A stretch of 64,000 nt of DNA from Annona cherimola (lineage: Eukaryota > Streptophyta > Magnoliopsida > Magnoliales > Annonaceae): contig CM059973.1 in NCBI GenBank assembly GCA_030490835.1, forward strand, positions 85,451,221 through 85,515,220. Reading direction: 5' to 3'. This document shows positions 1 through 12,257 of this stretch, piece by piece (position 1 is the stretch's first letter; the number at the start of each line of letters is the position of its first letter). Under the pieces are notes generated by a model, which saw only the letters and a list, made by a program, of their open reading frames with translations, ran no database searches and had not been told where the DNA came from. Position numbers and translations under genes: made by a program.

Positions 1-1424
1 ACGCTCTGCCGCCACATGGTTTTGCAGTCCATCGATGGCACATTTTAACCGTCTCATCCTCTGGTGCAGCTCCTACTTTAGGACTCAGGTACCAGAGCAG
101 GAAGACTCATCAAAAGAACAAACTCCAGAATAGAAGTGACAATGGTGGGAAATGACTATCAACCGTAGCCAAGCCCGTTAAGGAAGCCGACACGTTTGCA
201 TGTGACGGATGTCCAGCACCGGCCAAGGGGATGAGCTGGATAGAGTGGGGAGGGGTGTCTTAAAAGTCCAATAATTCGTCAACGTCCTGTCGACTTACAT
301 TTGACGGATAACATTAAAAATGAGGTTATCTGCAATTTATGTGAAACTATGTGAGTGTAACATGCAATTCATGAAATTATGTGGATATATTTACAGTTTT
401 GTTCAAATTATGTAGATATATATATATATATATGCAAAATACCCTATTTTAACAAATAAAATGGCAAAAAAAAAATTTAATGTCAATATTGCCCTTATCA
501 TTTCTTTTGAAATGGACTGTGTGTGCACATATGAGTGGTTGAATCTACTTTTATTTTATTTTATATTTTTATTTCATTGTTGTCAAATTTTTTTATAAAT
601 ATCTAATCAGAGCAGCTTTTTTCGCTTCTATTAGGAGTAATATTATAACATTACGTCATTTTTAACGTTCTTTTCATATTCAAAATCAGAAGTAAAATAT
701 ATGATCATCTATGTCATTTTAATAAATGTGTGGCTATATTTGCAAATATGAGTATAAGCTCTGGAAATATATAGAATTAACTCTTTAAATTTAATAATGT
801 AGTCTCGAATATCTAAATATTTACAGGGCACGAATCTAGTGCACCCGGTGCACTGACTGACTTTTTTTTTTACTCTGGAAAATATTGCAAGCTCATCCAC
901 AAACTACAGCATTTATTTTGCAGTTAGTCAGAGTCGCATCGTTTACTGATATGTGATATGCATATCTGGGGAAAAAAACATTTAATTTGTAGTTGTTTCA
1001 GGATCAGCCAATCGTATGTGATGGGATTCGAATGAATTTTTTTTTATTTTAAGAAGTTTCTCATTTCTAATATAAGATTTCATTTTTCAATGCCTAACAA
1101 TTTTTATTTTTTTTACTTTTAATACTAACTTTTCCGTTTTCGTACTACTTTCTCGTTTCCAATCCATCCAATACACAAGAATATGTCTATCCAATTTTCT
1201 CAACCAGATCCCACCTCACTCCATCGAATTGTATGGTTCCAAGCTATAAAATTCGGCCGGTAACAGCATTCATTTACAGTATTTCTTCGGAAATTAATTT
1301 AAGTATGTAGTTAGTAGTTACATCTAGTTACGTACTTAATTAATTCTGGTTTTCAAAAAATAAAAAATAGTTAGAAAAATAAAAAAAAAAAGTGAAGAAC
1401 TAAGCGTGAAAAATGATTATTTTT
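1..1424. other. Intergenic DNA, no gene seen
   Basis: The first 300 bases are less AT-rich than what follows, but I see no exon structure or recognisable protein. They may belong to the flank of a gene left of the window. From about 300 onward the DNA is AT-rich with homopolymer runs and a short TA repeat near 418-433. The stretch at 300-460 resembles the MITE at 1425-1895 in its phrases about 'aattatgt...atatttacag' and may be a decayed relative. Confidence 0.6.
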
Positions 1425-1685
1425 AAAAGGGTAATTTATAATATGTCTACATAATTTGATTATAATTGCAAATATACTCACATATTTTCAAAAATTATAA
1501 ATAAATCCTACATTATTTTGCCATAATTGCAAACTCACGCTATTATGGCACTATTACTTCACCCATAAGCAAATCTGAAGGCAATTACCCTAACTAAAAT
1601 TTTAAAAATTATATAATTTCTTATAACAGTTGGAAAAAATATTTCAAAACTCTATTCATTTTAACATTATTGCCCTCAACAAACG

Positions 1686-1730
<45 letters not shown>

Positions 1731-1895
1731 TCTTCATGTCAAATTGTCCTCACCTGCTAAAGGTTTTAAATCCATCACTAACTTAAATCCATCACTAACT
1801 ACACCATCATAACATGGATATAGTTGCAAAGATATACAAATTATATAGGTATATTTACAATTTGAAAAATTAATATATTTACAAATTACCCTTTT
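1425..1895. mobile_element. MITE-like element with AAAAGGGTAATTT inverted ends
   Basis: The left end starts AAAAGGGTAATTTATAA. The reverse complement of the right end starts AAAAGGGTAATTTGTAA, and looser inverted similarity continues inward for several tens of bases. The length is 471 bp with no coding capacity, as expected for a miniature inverted-repeat element. An AAT trinucleotide microsatellite (1686-1730) sits near its middle. The target duplication cannot be read safely because the flanks are TTTTAA-like. The superfamily is not determined. Confidence 0.6.
1686..1730. repeat. (AAT)n microsatellite
   Basis: About 15 consecutive AAT/TAA units lie inside the MITE-like element. This is a simple repeat, probably length-polymorphic. 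Confidence 0.95.
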
Positions 1896-3689
1896 AAAGC
1901 CCTAAAAAAGTGCGTGGATGGGCCCATGAACTCATACACCTCGTCTTGCCTTTTTTTTCAAAAGTAAAAAATAATTAAATAAAAATCAGAAACTTGGTAT
2001 GGAAATTTATTTGGCTCATGAATCTTTGAAAAAATATTTTTAAAAAAACAATAAAGTCAGGGGATTCATTACATAATAGTAGAATTTTTTTGACTGGCCG
2101 AGTCTAGACGTCAAACTTAAAGTTGAATCGAATAACATCTCAATTGAAATTTTAAAATGGCTTGAATTTTATTAATTTGACTGCAGTTTGTGTATGCAAC
2201 TCAAATGTCAGTTGCACGATACAGACTGCTATAAAGTGTCGGCTAATCGGATTGAAGCATCAGTTGGGGCATTTTTAAATGCGATCAAGTCAATCACTTT
2301 GCTCTTCAACGGACATTCTTCCAAAATATTTTCCATGATTCTTTTATTAGTTTTTATAATTATGATCATTTAAAGAATGTCCTTCTCTCAAGTTTCCAAT
2401 AGCCTAGAATTAACTTAGTCGTATGAAAAGATGTATATAAAAATATATATAAATTATTAGAAAATAGTGTATTTATATAAAAAGTTTTGTAGATTTTTTT
2501 TTTCAATCGACCAAACAACACCCCATCTCTTATTTCTTCCTCTATAACAATCATACTTTTTTCGATTCAAATATTATTTTTCATTTTTTAATAAGAGAAA
2601 AATCCTCTCCAGCACATAACATTTGCCTATAATTCATTATATATCCGTAATGTTTCATTTATATATATTCATAATATTTTATCTTAAATTCCTCTCATGT
2701 CCATGCTATGGATACAATTGTTATCTAACATAATGAAAGAAAAAAATTTCATTTAAAATTTCCTAACGGAGACAATTAAACCTTAGCAGAACTCAATTAA
2801 TGATAACAGCTCATTAATATATGATGAAAAAATATTATAAAACAGAAAAACTTGATATATGGAATAAATACAATTAAAATTTTATTTATGAAAAAATAAA
2901 TAAAATAAAATAAATGAATGTTACATTTTATCTTAAAATACAACCTGGTGTATAATGTATATAATCATGTTCCTACCGAGGCGAGGCCCGTGTTATTCCG
3001 TGTCTTGTGCGACTGCAATACGGACAACTGGAATATATCATTTTCATTTTTTGTTTTTCATAGATGTGTGCGTGAGGCTTAGATTTTTCTTCTGTAAAAT
3101 TTCTAATATTTTATTTTGTTTTCTGAAAATTAATAAAATAGTGATGGTTACAAGCGTCAGACGTGTACCCATGGTGCACGTACCATGGAAATTTTATTGA
3201 TTTAACAAAATGAAATAAATTTAAAAAATTATTGATGGAGCCCACGCATTTAAAAAAAAACAAAAAACAAAAAAGCCCCTTAGCCGCAAGATCGCTAGCC
3301 CTGCATCAGCAATGTTTCATGATTTTTCTGTGGACGCCTAGATGCAGCCTTCCCGCGTACGGTACTGGCTGGAGCACGGTTCACTGCTTCCGCCGGGGCT
3401 GCGAAAGCGCCGAAGTTCTTTGAGAATGACACGTCGAGGGGCCATTGCGTATAATCCACGTACGGTCCGTGCACCCCCAGAGTTATACGCGAAGGTGCAA
3501 CTTGCAAGTACAACACCTGCACCCAGAAACTTCCAAAAAACTAAAGTCAACGAGTCTGTAGATCGATATTGGTGCTCTAAAAAATGGTTTTTTTTTTAAT
3601 CTTTCCACTTCGAAAGACATTTCTGCAACTTTCTATTTTCAGAGCAAATTGGATTATAAATTAAAATAGCAGTAGCGGAGTATCATTTC
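1896..3689. other. Intergenic DNA and distal ALS3 upstream region
   Basis: AT-rich to about 3,290, then noticeably richer in GC up to the ALS3 5' UTR. The richer part contains several ACGT cores (for example near 3,460-3,475). I find no exon-like open frame supported by a known protein. The short open frames here overlap on both strands and look random. Confidence 0.5.
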
Positions 3690-3695
3690 CACGTG
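3690..3695 (+). promoter_or_regulatory. G-box (CACGTG) upstream of ALS3
   Basis: A perfect CACGTG palindrome lies 184 bp upstream of the ALS3 ATG, followed by a pyrimidine-rich leader (ctctttctctcttc) typical of plant 5' UTRs. G-boxes bind bZIP and bHLH factors. Any role here is inferred from position only. Confidence 0.45.
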
Positions 3696-3878
3696 CCGCC
3701 GGAGTTGGAATCAGGCAGCAACGCCCCTCCCCAGACAGCGCCGCGCATAGGGACCCGACTCTCCGTCTCTTTCTCTCTTCATCTTCCGTAGGAATATATT
3801 CCCGTCGGACCATTTTTTGTCACTCATTTCTCTGTTTCTGGGATTTTCTCAATTTGAGTGATCCAGCAAGGGGAGGAA

Positions 3879-6617
3879 ATGGACGATTCTTGGGCGTTTT
3901 GGATGGATTTCCTGAAGGGAATGATCAAGCCCGCAGCGGCTGTAGCTGTTGTGCTGGTGGCTGTGGCCCTCTCCTTCTTTCAGAACCTCGGGTTGGAGAG
4001 GGAGATGATTTATTCCATTGCCCGTGCATTCCTTCAGCTCTCCGTTATTGGATTTGTTCTCCAGTTCATCTTCAACCAGAAAAACGCAGCCTGGATTGCC
4101 CTCGCTTATGTTTTTATGGTCTCCCTCTTGCTCCTTCCTATGTGTTCTTTTATAAAATTCTTTTGAGAACATGCGGTGGTCCCAATGGTTAGAATTTCAC
4201 TTTCGTAATAGATAAGCGGGATTCAGAAATCCGATTACTATAATTTTTTTCAGCAGTAAAGAATTTTTATTTTGTTTTAACTTTTTGACATGCTGAGAAT
4301 GACTGTATCGGACCACTGCACTTACCTTTGCTAGTAGAAAGGTAAAGAAAAGAAGACGTTTTGCATTCATAGAATTTTCAGGATATTGCAAATTCCAGTA
4401 AGACGTTTGAATCTGTTGATATGGAGTTAATCCAGCTCAAGAAATCTAGCTCCAATAAAAACATCTGCTCAAGTTAACCCAACTTGGCATTGAGAGTCCT
4501 AGCTATGGCGACCCACCATTTATTGACCAGTTGGACTGGGCTATGTCTTCATTCATTTCTTTTCTTCTTCTTTTCCTTTAACACGATCTCTAGAAGATTG
4601 CACCGTAGAATGTCTGGATTTTATGGGAAAAGAGAGAATTTCCCCCCTTTCTCTGTCCCTAGTGTATGTATTTGTGCCATGAACTGGAAGGACCTGAAAC
4701 ATAAATAAGTCGTAACATCTTTGCGGGGTTGTTTGTGATGGGAGCTCAAGCTCCACCACCACTGCATAGAGAAGGAAGAATGGAATTCATCTAATAAGTC
4801 TTATCATTGCCCTTGTTGCCGCCACATCTTCAGTAATGCCACACAGATCTGCTATTTACATATATCATGTGTATGTCATTTTTGCTTCTTTCTTAAAAAA
4901 TAATGCTGTCCACCCAGGTGTTCACATCAATCTTTTGATAAATGCACCTAACAATCACTCTTGTCATATCTTGTAAATGAGTGTTCAAAGTACAACTCAT
5001 GGATAACATATGGCAGATGATGGATCCAGGATCCATTAATAAATAGTGCGGACATGTATAAAGCATTTTGTTTGTTCCAGTTTAGTCACTTTAGTAAGGA
5101 GCCTTATTAGAAAAAGGGCTATCACTTTTTGTTAATTGTTGCAGGCCTAAAGTGACAGATACGCATCCAAGTCTTAAGTATTTAATAATTGAGAGATCTG
5201 GATATGAATTTGTTTTCCAAGACGAGACTAAATCTATCATTGCTAATAAGGTGACTTCCCTTGAATAAGCAACGTTTAGCAGGAAGTTTCATCCAAGCTA
5301 TTGTTTATTTAAGAAGTGAAATTCTTGATAGAATTATTGTTATTATTATTTATTTATTTGTAGATACATCTTTCAAAGCTTTTCTGCTTGAATAGACACA
5401 TCTAAAGCTAAGCTTTTGGCACCCACATTTCTTTTGTGTGGCTAAATATTCCAAACAAGTAGCTCGTTCATTATTTCTAGGAAATATAAAAATCCTGTCT
5501 TTAAGAAGATTCCTTGTGCCAATTTGTCAGCTTTAACTGCTTTCTGCGCCACTTTTAACTGTTAAAATTCTCATGCACATTCCTTTGCTCCTTTTACAGG
5601 TTTCTGTGGCTGCCTATACTGCAGGTCAGCGAGCAAAACACGTTCCACGTGGGAAATATGTTGCAGGAGCTTCCATCTTGACTGGAACAGCAGTGACCCT
5701 GTTCTTGCTTGTTTTGTTGCATGTTTTCCCTTTCACCCCACGATACATCATACCCGTTGCAGGAATGATGGTTGGTAATGCAATGACAGTAACAGGTGTC
5801 ACAATGAAAAAGCTCAGAGAAGATATCAAGATTCAAAAGAATTTGGTTCGTTCCTCTTTTACCCACTTGCTGAAAATATTGGATCATATCACATTTGAAT
5901 TTAAACAGTAGGTGAATCCTAAATAATCTCCATTAAGGTGGCATAAATAACAGTGTCTTTATATTTCAGTTAAGCTAGCTCAACGTCTAAACACTGTTCT
6001 ACTAAGGTGGTAGTCCATAGGATTGTTTTGGTCATTAAATGCGTCCTGCTTTTTTTTTTGCTTTTTCTTTTTTCGATGAAGAATGTGTCCTACTATCTGT
6101 AATCTCGGCAATCATCAATTTCTTATGAGAGAAAATTGAAAAATCCTTGGGTCAGGACCTAAGGATGGGGGACCCTATCCCTAATGGCTGGTAGTTGTGT
6201 GGAGTTGGATGGCTTAATAGCTAATTCAACACAGAACAAGCAGAAGCATGCAGTTTGCTAGACAAAGCCAAAGCAATTAACTGATCAAACTCTCGTGTTT
6301 TATAGGTGGAGACAGCACTGGCACTTGGTGCAACGCCTCGGCAGGCAACCCTGCATCAGGTGAAGAGGGCTCTGATCATTGCGCTCTCACCAGTCCTAGA
6401 CAATACAAAGACTGTGGGTCTCATCTCTCTTCCGGGTGCAATGACGGGTCTTATAATGGGAGGTGCTTCGCCCTTGGAAGCAATTCAATTGCAGATAGTT
6501 GTGATGAACATGCTCATTGGTGCTGCCACTGTCAGCAGCCTCATGTCAACATACCTCTGTTGGCCTGTGTTTTTCACTAAAGCGTTCCAGTTGCAGCCCA
6601 CAGTGTTGCTGGACTAG
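3879..6617 (+). CDS. ALS3: ALS3/STAR2-type membrane protein (UPF0014 ABC-permease-like)
   Basis: Coding exons are 3879-4118, 5600-5845 and 6306-6617, all joining in phase 0 to give 265 aa, close to the roughly 270 aa of the family. ALS3/STAR2 proteins are membrane halves of a bacterial-type ABC transporter. They pair with the nucleotide-binding protein STAR1 and are needed for aluminium tolerance; Arabidopsis ALS3 also acts in root response to low phosphate. About seven hydrophobic segments are visible, near residues 13-33, 41-61, 66-85, 100-120, 125-145, 200-220 and 230-250. Family-diagnostic stretches include FLQLSVIGFVLQFIF, PRYIIPVAGMMVGNAMT, ALGATPRQAT and SLPGAMTGLIMGGASP. The ATG at 3879 is the first in frame with this conserved N-terminus; the frame stays open back to a GTG at 3858, which I did not use. 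Exon 1 ends ATG|GTCTCC and exon 2 begins after TTTTACAG. STAR1 is not in the window. The protein appears intact. Confidence 0.95.
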
Positions 6618-8470
6618 GTAGAGGTACACATATGCCATGATGTTGATAAGCTCAACTTCAGGGGAAACTGAAGGTCGTCATATGACTGCTGCTCCGAATT
6701 TTGTTTCTGCAGTAGATAGTCAGAAGCCATGGTGTCAGAAGCTGGACCATTGGTCTTTTTCACCTCTTCGCAGAAAGCTCATGGGTATCATTTAGAAAAC
6801 AAAAAGAACTCTACTTTGTATTAGCCAATTTTATCTGTTTATGAAGTGCATGGAACAGCATTATGTGCATTATTGGAACATTTGTTGATCATGATCTTCC
6901 AAAATAGGTCTCTTCTCTTCTCCAACCCCAAATCAAATCCCACTGCAATATTGTCTGTGTGAGCTTTTGCGGAGAACTTATGTCGAATGTGTGTGAAACT
7001 AGCATGTTTTTGTCTTCTCAGGAAGAAGTCGTATTTTAACTGGTGCTAAGAACTTGTCCACCATTAGAGCCATGCGGTGCACTTTTACGGGGTACTTTTA
7101 CCATGCGACCCACGAAATTGCATCTTCTGTAAACTTTGATAAAATTTTAAAAATTTTAGTTTTTTGGTTTTTAAAATCTAAGAATGGGCATGGCCGCGTG
7201 TATCAAAATAAAATTCAATTAAAAAGTTCAGAGATTACCAAATTTCTTAACGGTACAATTAAGTATAGCCATGCTCCTACAATTTACTGCTCCATTTTAG
7301 TTTGATTTCTGTTAGTCTATTTCAAATTTCTTCATTCATACCTTTTAATATGATTCTATCTTATTTTTCTATTTTCTATTATTTTAAAAAAATTTCGCAT
7401 AAATATTTTTATCTAAAATCTGATCATCACTCTTATTACAATATAACACTTTACTCAAATTTGGAAAAAAATTTCCCACGTTTTTTCATCGATTATCAGA
7501 CGAACCCTAAATTAAAATCAAATCTATCCGATGCTTTGGAATTATTCATTTAATTAGAAAATTATATTTTGTACAAATCAAAATTTTGGTTAGGCCCCAT
7601 CCGAAACTAATAAAAAGTCAAATCAACCTAATAAAAAATTTTATTTGTATTCCAATTTGAGTTTATTAATTCAACATCTATATCATCCCAAATATCTCAG
7701 TGTCATAGATAAATTATCTAAACAATATAAAATAATAATCCACATATAAAAATATAAAATAACATTCTATTTCAAAAAATATATAATATATAAAATAACA
7801 TTCCAACGTGGACTAATGATTCTTTAATATATTATTGTCTTTTAAATAATATTATCTAAACCAAACTCCATAATCGAATCGATAAAGTAATTAGTCTAGT
7901 TTGAACTGATTCGACTTGTTCAGCAACACTGGTTAAACCACCGACGTCAATATAAGATATTTATGATGTCATAAATGTTTAATTATTTTTAATAATTGTA
8001 TATTCATAAATCTTGAATTTATAAGTTAGATTCTAATAATCACAATAAATATCAGAAAATTTTTAAAAATTCATTATCTAAGCTTAAATATAACATATTT
8101 AATTAAAAATTAATTATATTAATTGACTTGAAATATGTAATAAGATTTAACGCTTGACTCTTATAAGGGTAGAAGAGTGGTTTTTGGGTTTGATGCAGAC
8201 ATGGTTTCCAAACAACTACATCTAATATTACAATGAAAAACTTATAAATTACAACTATAAATCATTCAATCAACAACATTTTATTAGAATAGCATAAACT
8301 GCAATCAAAAGCTACCCACTACAATAGTACAACTAAAAAAATGCATGAAACAGATAAAACGGAGTCTATAGAAGATATTATGCACTATCCGTATCGGGCG
8401 GAAATAAAGAATATAACAAAAATTTACCGTCGCAGTACAGTCTTACAAGACCACTTGAAGTTGAAGCCTT
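6618..8470. other. ALS3 3' UTR then AT-rich intergenic DNA
   Basis: The ALS3 3' UTR probably runs for 200-400 bases past the stop, and no single canonical AATAAA stands out. Beyond about 7,050 the DNA is strongly AT-rich. The open frames at 7054-7305 and 7302-7553 are low-complexity and match nothing I recognise. No gene seen. Confidence 0.55.
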
Positions 8471-9075
8471 GAAGTTGGTCGGTCGAGTGGAAGAATGGCC
8501 GAGCAGGGAAGGCAGCCGGTAGCATAGCAACTTCAGGAGGCGTGGCATGAGGCATGACAAGCACGAGGGGCAAGTTCAACATCGGGTGCGGGGCAAAGTA
8601 GGTCGGCAGACTGCAACGGGCCAACAGCTGCGAGCTGCTGTTTCAAAGTTCTAATTTTTAAAAGAAAAATTGTTGTTGTCGTCGTAGGCTATGGAGAAGA
8701 GAATCGGACATGCGTGGCGAACCAGAGAAGGGAATCGAAAAAATGGCAAGGAGAAGCCGAGAAGGCACTCGAAAAAAATGACAGGGAGCCTGGAGAGTGA
8801 AGATAAGGACTCCGAGATTGGGAGGTGGTGCGGCCGTGAGGGCAGAAGAGGGACTAACGATCGGCGACCGACGGCCGCGGTGATTGCCTCATTGGTGAGG
8901 GCGGACCGACAGAGAGGGATGCCGACGGGCGGCTAGCAGGCAAATAGTATAGTTCAACTCCGTAGACGGTGCTGATGACAACGAATAGACAACCTGCTGG
9001 GCGACCGAAAATGGCGAATGCGAGGGTGGGTTTAACTAGGTGCGGAGGTGTGAGCCGCGCGAGGAAATTCAAAAA
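8471..9075. other. GC/CpG-rich patch of unknown origin
   Basis: About 600 bases that are clearly richer in G+C and CpG than the neighbouring 5 kb. Read on the minus strand it is pyrimidine-rich (ctctctgtcgg, ccctcttctgccctc), like a plant 5' UTR or CpG island, but no exon with a recognisable product follows. Open frames on both strands overlap one another. It could be a relic of a promoter or of a GC-rich transposon. Confidence 0.35.
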
Positions 9076-9734
9076 TGGAGATTCGATTAGGTTTGACAGT
9101 TTTTTTTTTTTTTTTTATACTCACAATATTTGCACCTAATTCTTAATGCACTCACAATATTTTATAACTCTAAATTTCTATTATACTCAAACCGTTAATA
9201 TAACCATCTATTCCATAAAAAAACAATTGTACTTTTTAAAATTTTTCTAATTAAAATAATTCAACTTTAATATGACTTTTAAATTATTTCACAATAGATA
9301 TTAATAATTTAATATTATCAATTGAGCCATGTTAAGGTTAAATTGTCTCAATTAGAAAATTTTGAAGAAATAAAATCACCTTTTCAATCGGACAAGTAAC
9401 GGTTGTATTAATATTACAGATCTTTAAGAAATCTAGGGTGAAATGTTATAAGTATAAAAAAAAAATTATGAAATATTATTGATATATAATGAATTATTGA
9501 CAGATATTATGAATATAAAAGAAATTTTTTCTTTTTTATTTAATAGCTCCTCTTTCCGACTCGATTGGACTGCATCCAACCTTTATTTTCAATTCAATCA
9601 CGATTTACACGATTCAAGCAGTTTTCTCCCATCTCACCTGATTAGGTATAGATGAACAAACTGTGAGTTGATTTGGTCCGATCTAATTTTTACAACACCG
9701 ATTCTAATGCATATGTTAATAAATTTAAATATTT

Positions 9735-9975
9735 TTTTAGAATTTTTTAAATAAAAAAAATAATATAATATAATAAGGTAACGATGAAGAGTAAAAAGAA
9801 TAGAATTAAAATTGATAAATTAAATATATATATAATTTTGTAAAAATGATTGAAAATAAGATAATTGTATAGAAAGAAATAAAGAAATAATCAAAAAAAG
9901 ATAATCGTGAAGAATGAAACATTTTAGATAAAAAAAAACTTAGTTTAAAGATTTTTTTAAGTAAACAAACACCCC
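9735..9975 (+). mobile_element. Decayed MITE of the GGGTGTGTTTGG family
   Basis: The internal phrase order (ggtaacgatgaagagtaaaaag, aatgattgaaaataagataattgtatag, gaatgaaacattttagat) and the right end AAACAAACACCCC match the better-preserved copies at 18,549 and 42,757. The left terminus is not clear. Confidence 0.5.
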
Positions 9976-10129
9976 GAAATCAAATAATTTTTTAACCAAT
10001 ATGACCAACTTGGCTTCGTTTCATTGTCATATATATCCAAATAATAAAAGTAATCTTATAAAGATTTATGGACCTAAATCATTTAATAGAGCATTGATCT
10101 CCTATGCGTAGAAACCATATAGCCTAAAT

Positions 10130-10440
10130 TCCAATTTCTAGTTTTATGATGGACTAAATTGGAAATAGGAAACTAGGCTTCCTATAAAATGGGTTGTGGT
10201 CCCCGAGTTATGCACCGATTAGGTTTTCTCTCTGTCATCCATCAGCAGAAAGGAAGAGGAGCTACACTCTCCAAAACCTGGGTGCACTAACTTGGAAGAC
10301 CCTAAGCCAAAGATCATTAGCATCCATGGATTCAGGTACGCTTCCGTTTATGGTTTTAATTTCTTGATAATTCTAGCATGAGATAGATCCTGCATTGATT
10401 TATGGATTTAAATCAATGGTTGTTTTCTAACAAGTATATA
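10130..10440 (+). mobile_element. Possible LTR-like relic with TATA box
   Basis: CCTATAAAAT at 10,181-10,190 is followed by a non-repetitive leader with a splice-donor-like CATGGATTCAG|GTACG near 10,325-10,340. The layout (TATA, short leader, ATG, donor) resembles the promoter half of a Copia-type LTR, but I cannot find a partner LTR or an internal domain. It could instead be the 5' end of a small lost gene. Low confidence. Confidence 0.25.
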
Positions 10441-10448
10441 TATATATA

Positions 10449-10817
10449 GGGAAATGATCCAGTGCATGCGACTGCACCGTGCAGTCCATACACTATAGGC
10501 CTCACCTGATCATTTCCCATAAATCCACCCCACCCATTGTATTTAGAATTGTTCACTTTATTACCATACCAATTTTCATCCAAATCCAACATGTGTGTAG
10601 TCTCCATCTTAAAATGGTGCAAAATCAACGTAATAAAATAGTTTAACGTAAATATCAAGTTTAAAGTGGTTTTTTCAACATCTAAACCGTCTAAAGTATG
10701 ATTTATATATGGATAAATGAGTGTATGAAATTTCATTACAATCTAATATGTGTGAGGTCCATTTTACAGCGGACTGCACCGTAGTTACAGTGCAGTCCGA
10801 CTGCACATGATCGGTTC

Positions 10818-10819
<2 letters not shown>
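10449..10819. mobile_element. MITE with imperfect GGGAAMYGATC terminal inverted repeats
   Basis: The left end reads GGGAAATGATCCAGTGCATG; the reverse complement of the right end reads GGGAACCGATCATGTGCAGT. Both continue into a GACTGCACNGT...GTGCAGTCC motif, giving roughly 40-48 bp of imperfect inverted repeat. Length 371 bp, non-coding. Both flanks are TA repeats, so the duplication is ambiguous (TA, as for Tc1/mariner, is possible). Related internal sequence occurs near 28,300 and, inverted, near 48,100. Confidence 0.75.

Positions 10820-10863
<44 letters not shown>
10820..10863. repeat. (TA)n microsatellite
   Basis: About 21 TA units immediately right of the MITE. It is the probable insertion target of that element, or a repeat that grew from its duplicated TA. 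Confidence 0.95.
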
Positions 10864-10866
<3 letters not shown>

Positions 10867-11399
10867 GCTCATGAAACCACTTCAAGCAAACTTGTTATAT
10901 ACAATATACACATATATATATATTGTACTCGTACATATATTAAACTTAGAACTTAAATCTCCCAAGTCCTTACAAAACAAATTACGTTAAATATTAATGA
11001 ATAAAGTTGATTTCCATCAAGCATCAACATATTAAAAATACAAGCAGACCACTTCCGATTGCTATGCATGTTGACTTTATTGCACCATACATTCGGTCGG
11101 TTTTAACAAGATGCCAATTTCGCAATCACTAATCATTTAAATAACCCAAGTAGACCATGGCCTACTCTTTCTTGGAACTAAAACCAACCTAAATTTCACC
11201 TAACAGCAAAGCCTTCATGAGCCCACTTACAAAGTAATCTAAACCATTAACAAAACGGGATGACAAAAGAAAAGCAAACCCCTTAAATCCCGAAACAAGC
11301 TGGGTAAAAGCCTACACATTGCTCTTTGTAATTAAGCTGTGGAGCCAACTCGCAAGCTCCAAAACGGGGACAGCAACCTAATCAACCTAATAAATATAA

Positions 11400-11960
11400 A
11401 CCATGAGCAACTAGCTAGAAAGGCACGCACATCTGCATGCCCAAAGGATAGGGAGGGGATTGCAATAGCACATGCGGGACAAATCATAGTGAGAGAGAAA
11501 ACCAACACAAAACACACCACATATCCACATGAATCGCTCCACAAATCAGGGCAAAAACTGGGGACGAGTTAGACAACCATGCCCGTAGGGCAACCAACTG
11601 AACCCTCATGCAAAACCAAACCGTCCTATCACCTTCGCGAAGGAAAGGTACTAAAATGAACATCCATGGGACATCGTCAACGGACCATGAGCAACCAACT
11701 AAACCTGCATGCGGAACCAATACCCTTCCTAAAGGAAAGAGAGGAGACCACCATAGCGCATTTATGGGACAAATCGTGAGGGACAAAACCGAAACAATAC
11801 ACAACATGCATCCACATGGATTGCCCTACAAACTAGGGCAAACACAAGGGACTAGCTACATAGGAATGCCCACATGCAAAAGAGGGAAGGGGGGAGAAGG
11901 GATTTGCACCCCAAATAGCATATTGAACTCGTACTTCATATTTGAACCAAACATACCCAA
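11400..11960. repeat. Two diverged ~285-bp tandem units
   Basis: The phrase 'atgagcaac...' occurs at about 11,402 and 11,686. Each copy is followed by the same order of words: catgc...ggaac/aaaggatag, gggacaaatc, aca(a)cacacc/caacatgc, atccacatg, ggcaaa. Identity is moderate, so the duplication is old. Confidence 0.55.
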
Positions 11961-12077
11961 CACCCTACCTGAAAATCAAATCTGCTTCCCAGAGGAAAGG
12001 AAGAGTGCTGCACTAGCACATCCGCGATTCCGCTGTTGGGGGGCAGTTGGGGGGCACATCCCTGGTAATTGGCATCA

Positions 12078-12257
12078 TATAAGGATCTTAGACGCATTTC
12101 TAAGATTGTGTCTGAACTCCTGGCATGTCCAAAACAGGTGGATGAACTTCTCATGCAATCTGCAAAATAAACAGTTAGTATTCACATGAACACCCCTCTT
12201 CACCAGGTTGTATTCGGATGGCACTGCCTTGAAAATCAATCGCACTAGTCCCCATAT
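12078..12257 (-). pseudogene. LINE reverse-transcriptase zinc-binding (zf-RVT) relic
   Basis: The minus-strand frame contains SEYNLVKRGVHVNTNCLFC followed by 7 residues and HLFWTC, a C-x2-C-x7-H-x4-C arrangement. This is the zf-RVT domain found C-terminal to reverse transcriptase in plant LINE elements, including the usual 'NL-x-KRG-(I/V)' lead-in. No upstream reverse-transcriptase motif is present: the frame runs at once into the local tandem-repeat sequence. It is a short fragment captured in, or fused to, the repeat tract and not a working gene. Confidence 0.6.

Noticed and set aside
3232..3599. Overlapping frames on both strands upstream of ALS3
   Set aside because: They reflect the locally GC-rich promoter region. 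No homology is recognised and the two strands give equally long frames.
8691..8936. 81-codon basic frame in the GC-rich patch
   Set aside because: Arg/Gly-rich translation of a CpG-rich stretch, with no conserved motif.
10675..10872. Minus-strand frame starting with an Ile-Tyr run
   Set aside because: It is a translation of the TA microsatellite and the MITE end.
11608..12189. 193-codon plus-strand open frame
   Set aside because: It lies in the tandem-repeat tract, repeats the local repeat text, has no recognisable domain, and is antisense to the zf-RVT relic.
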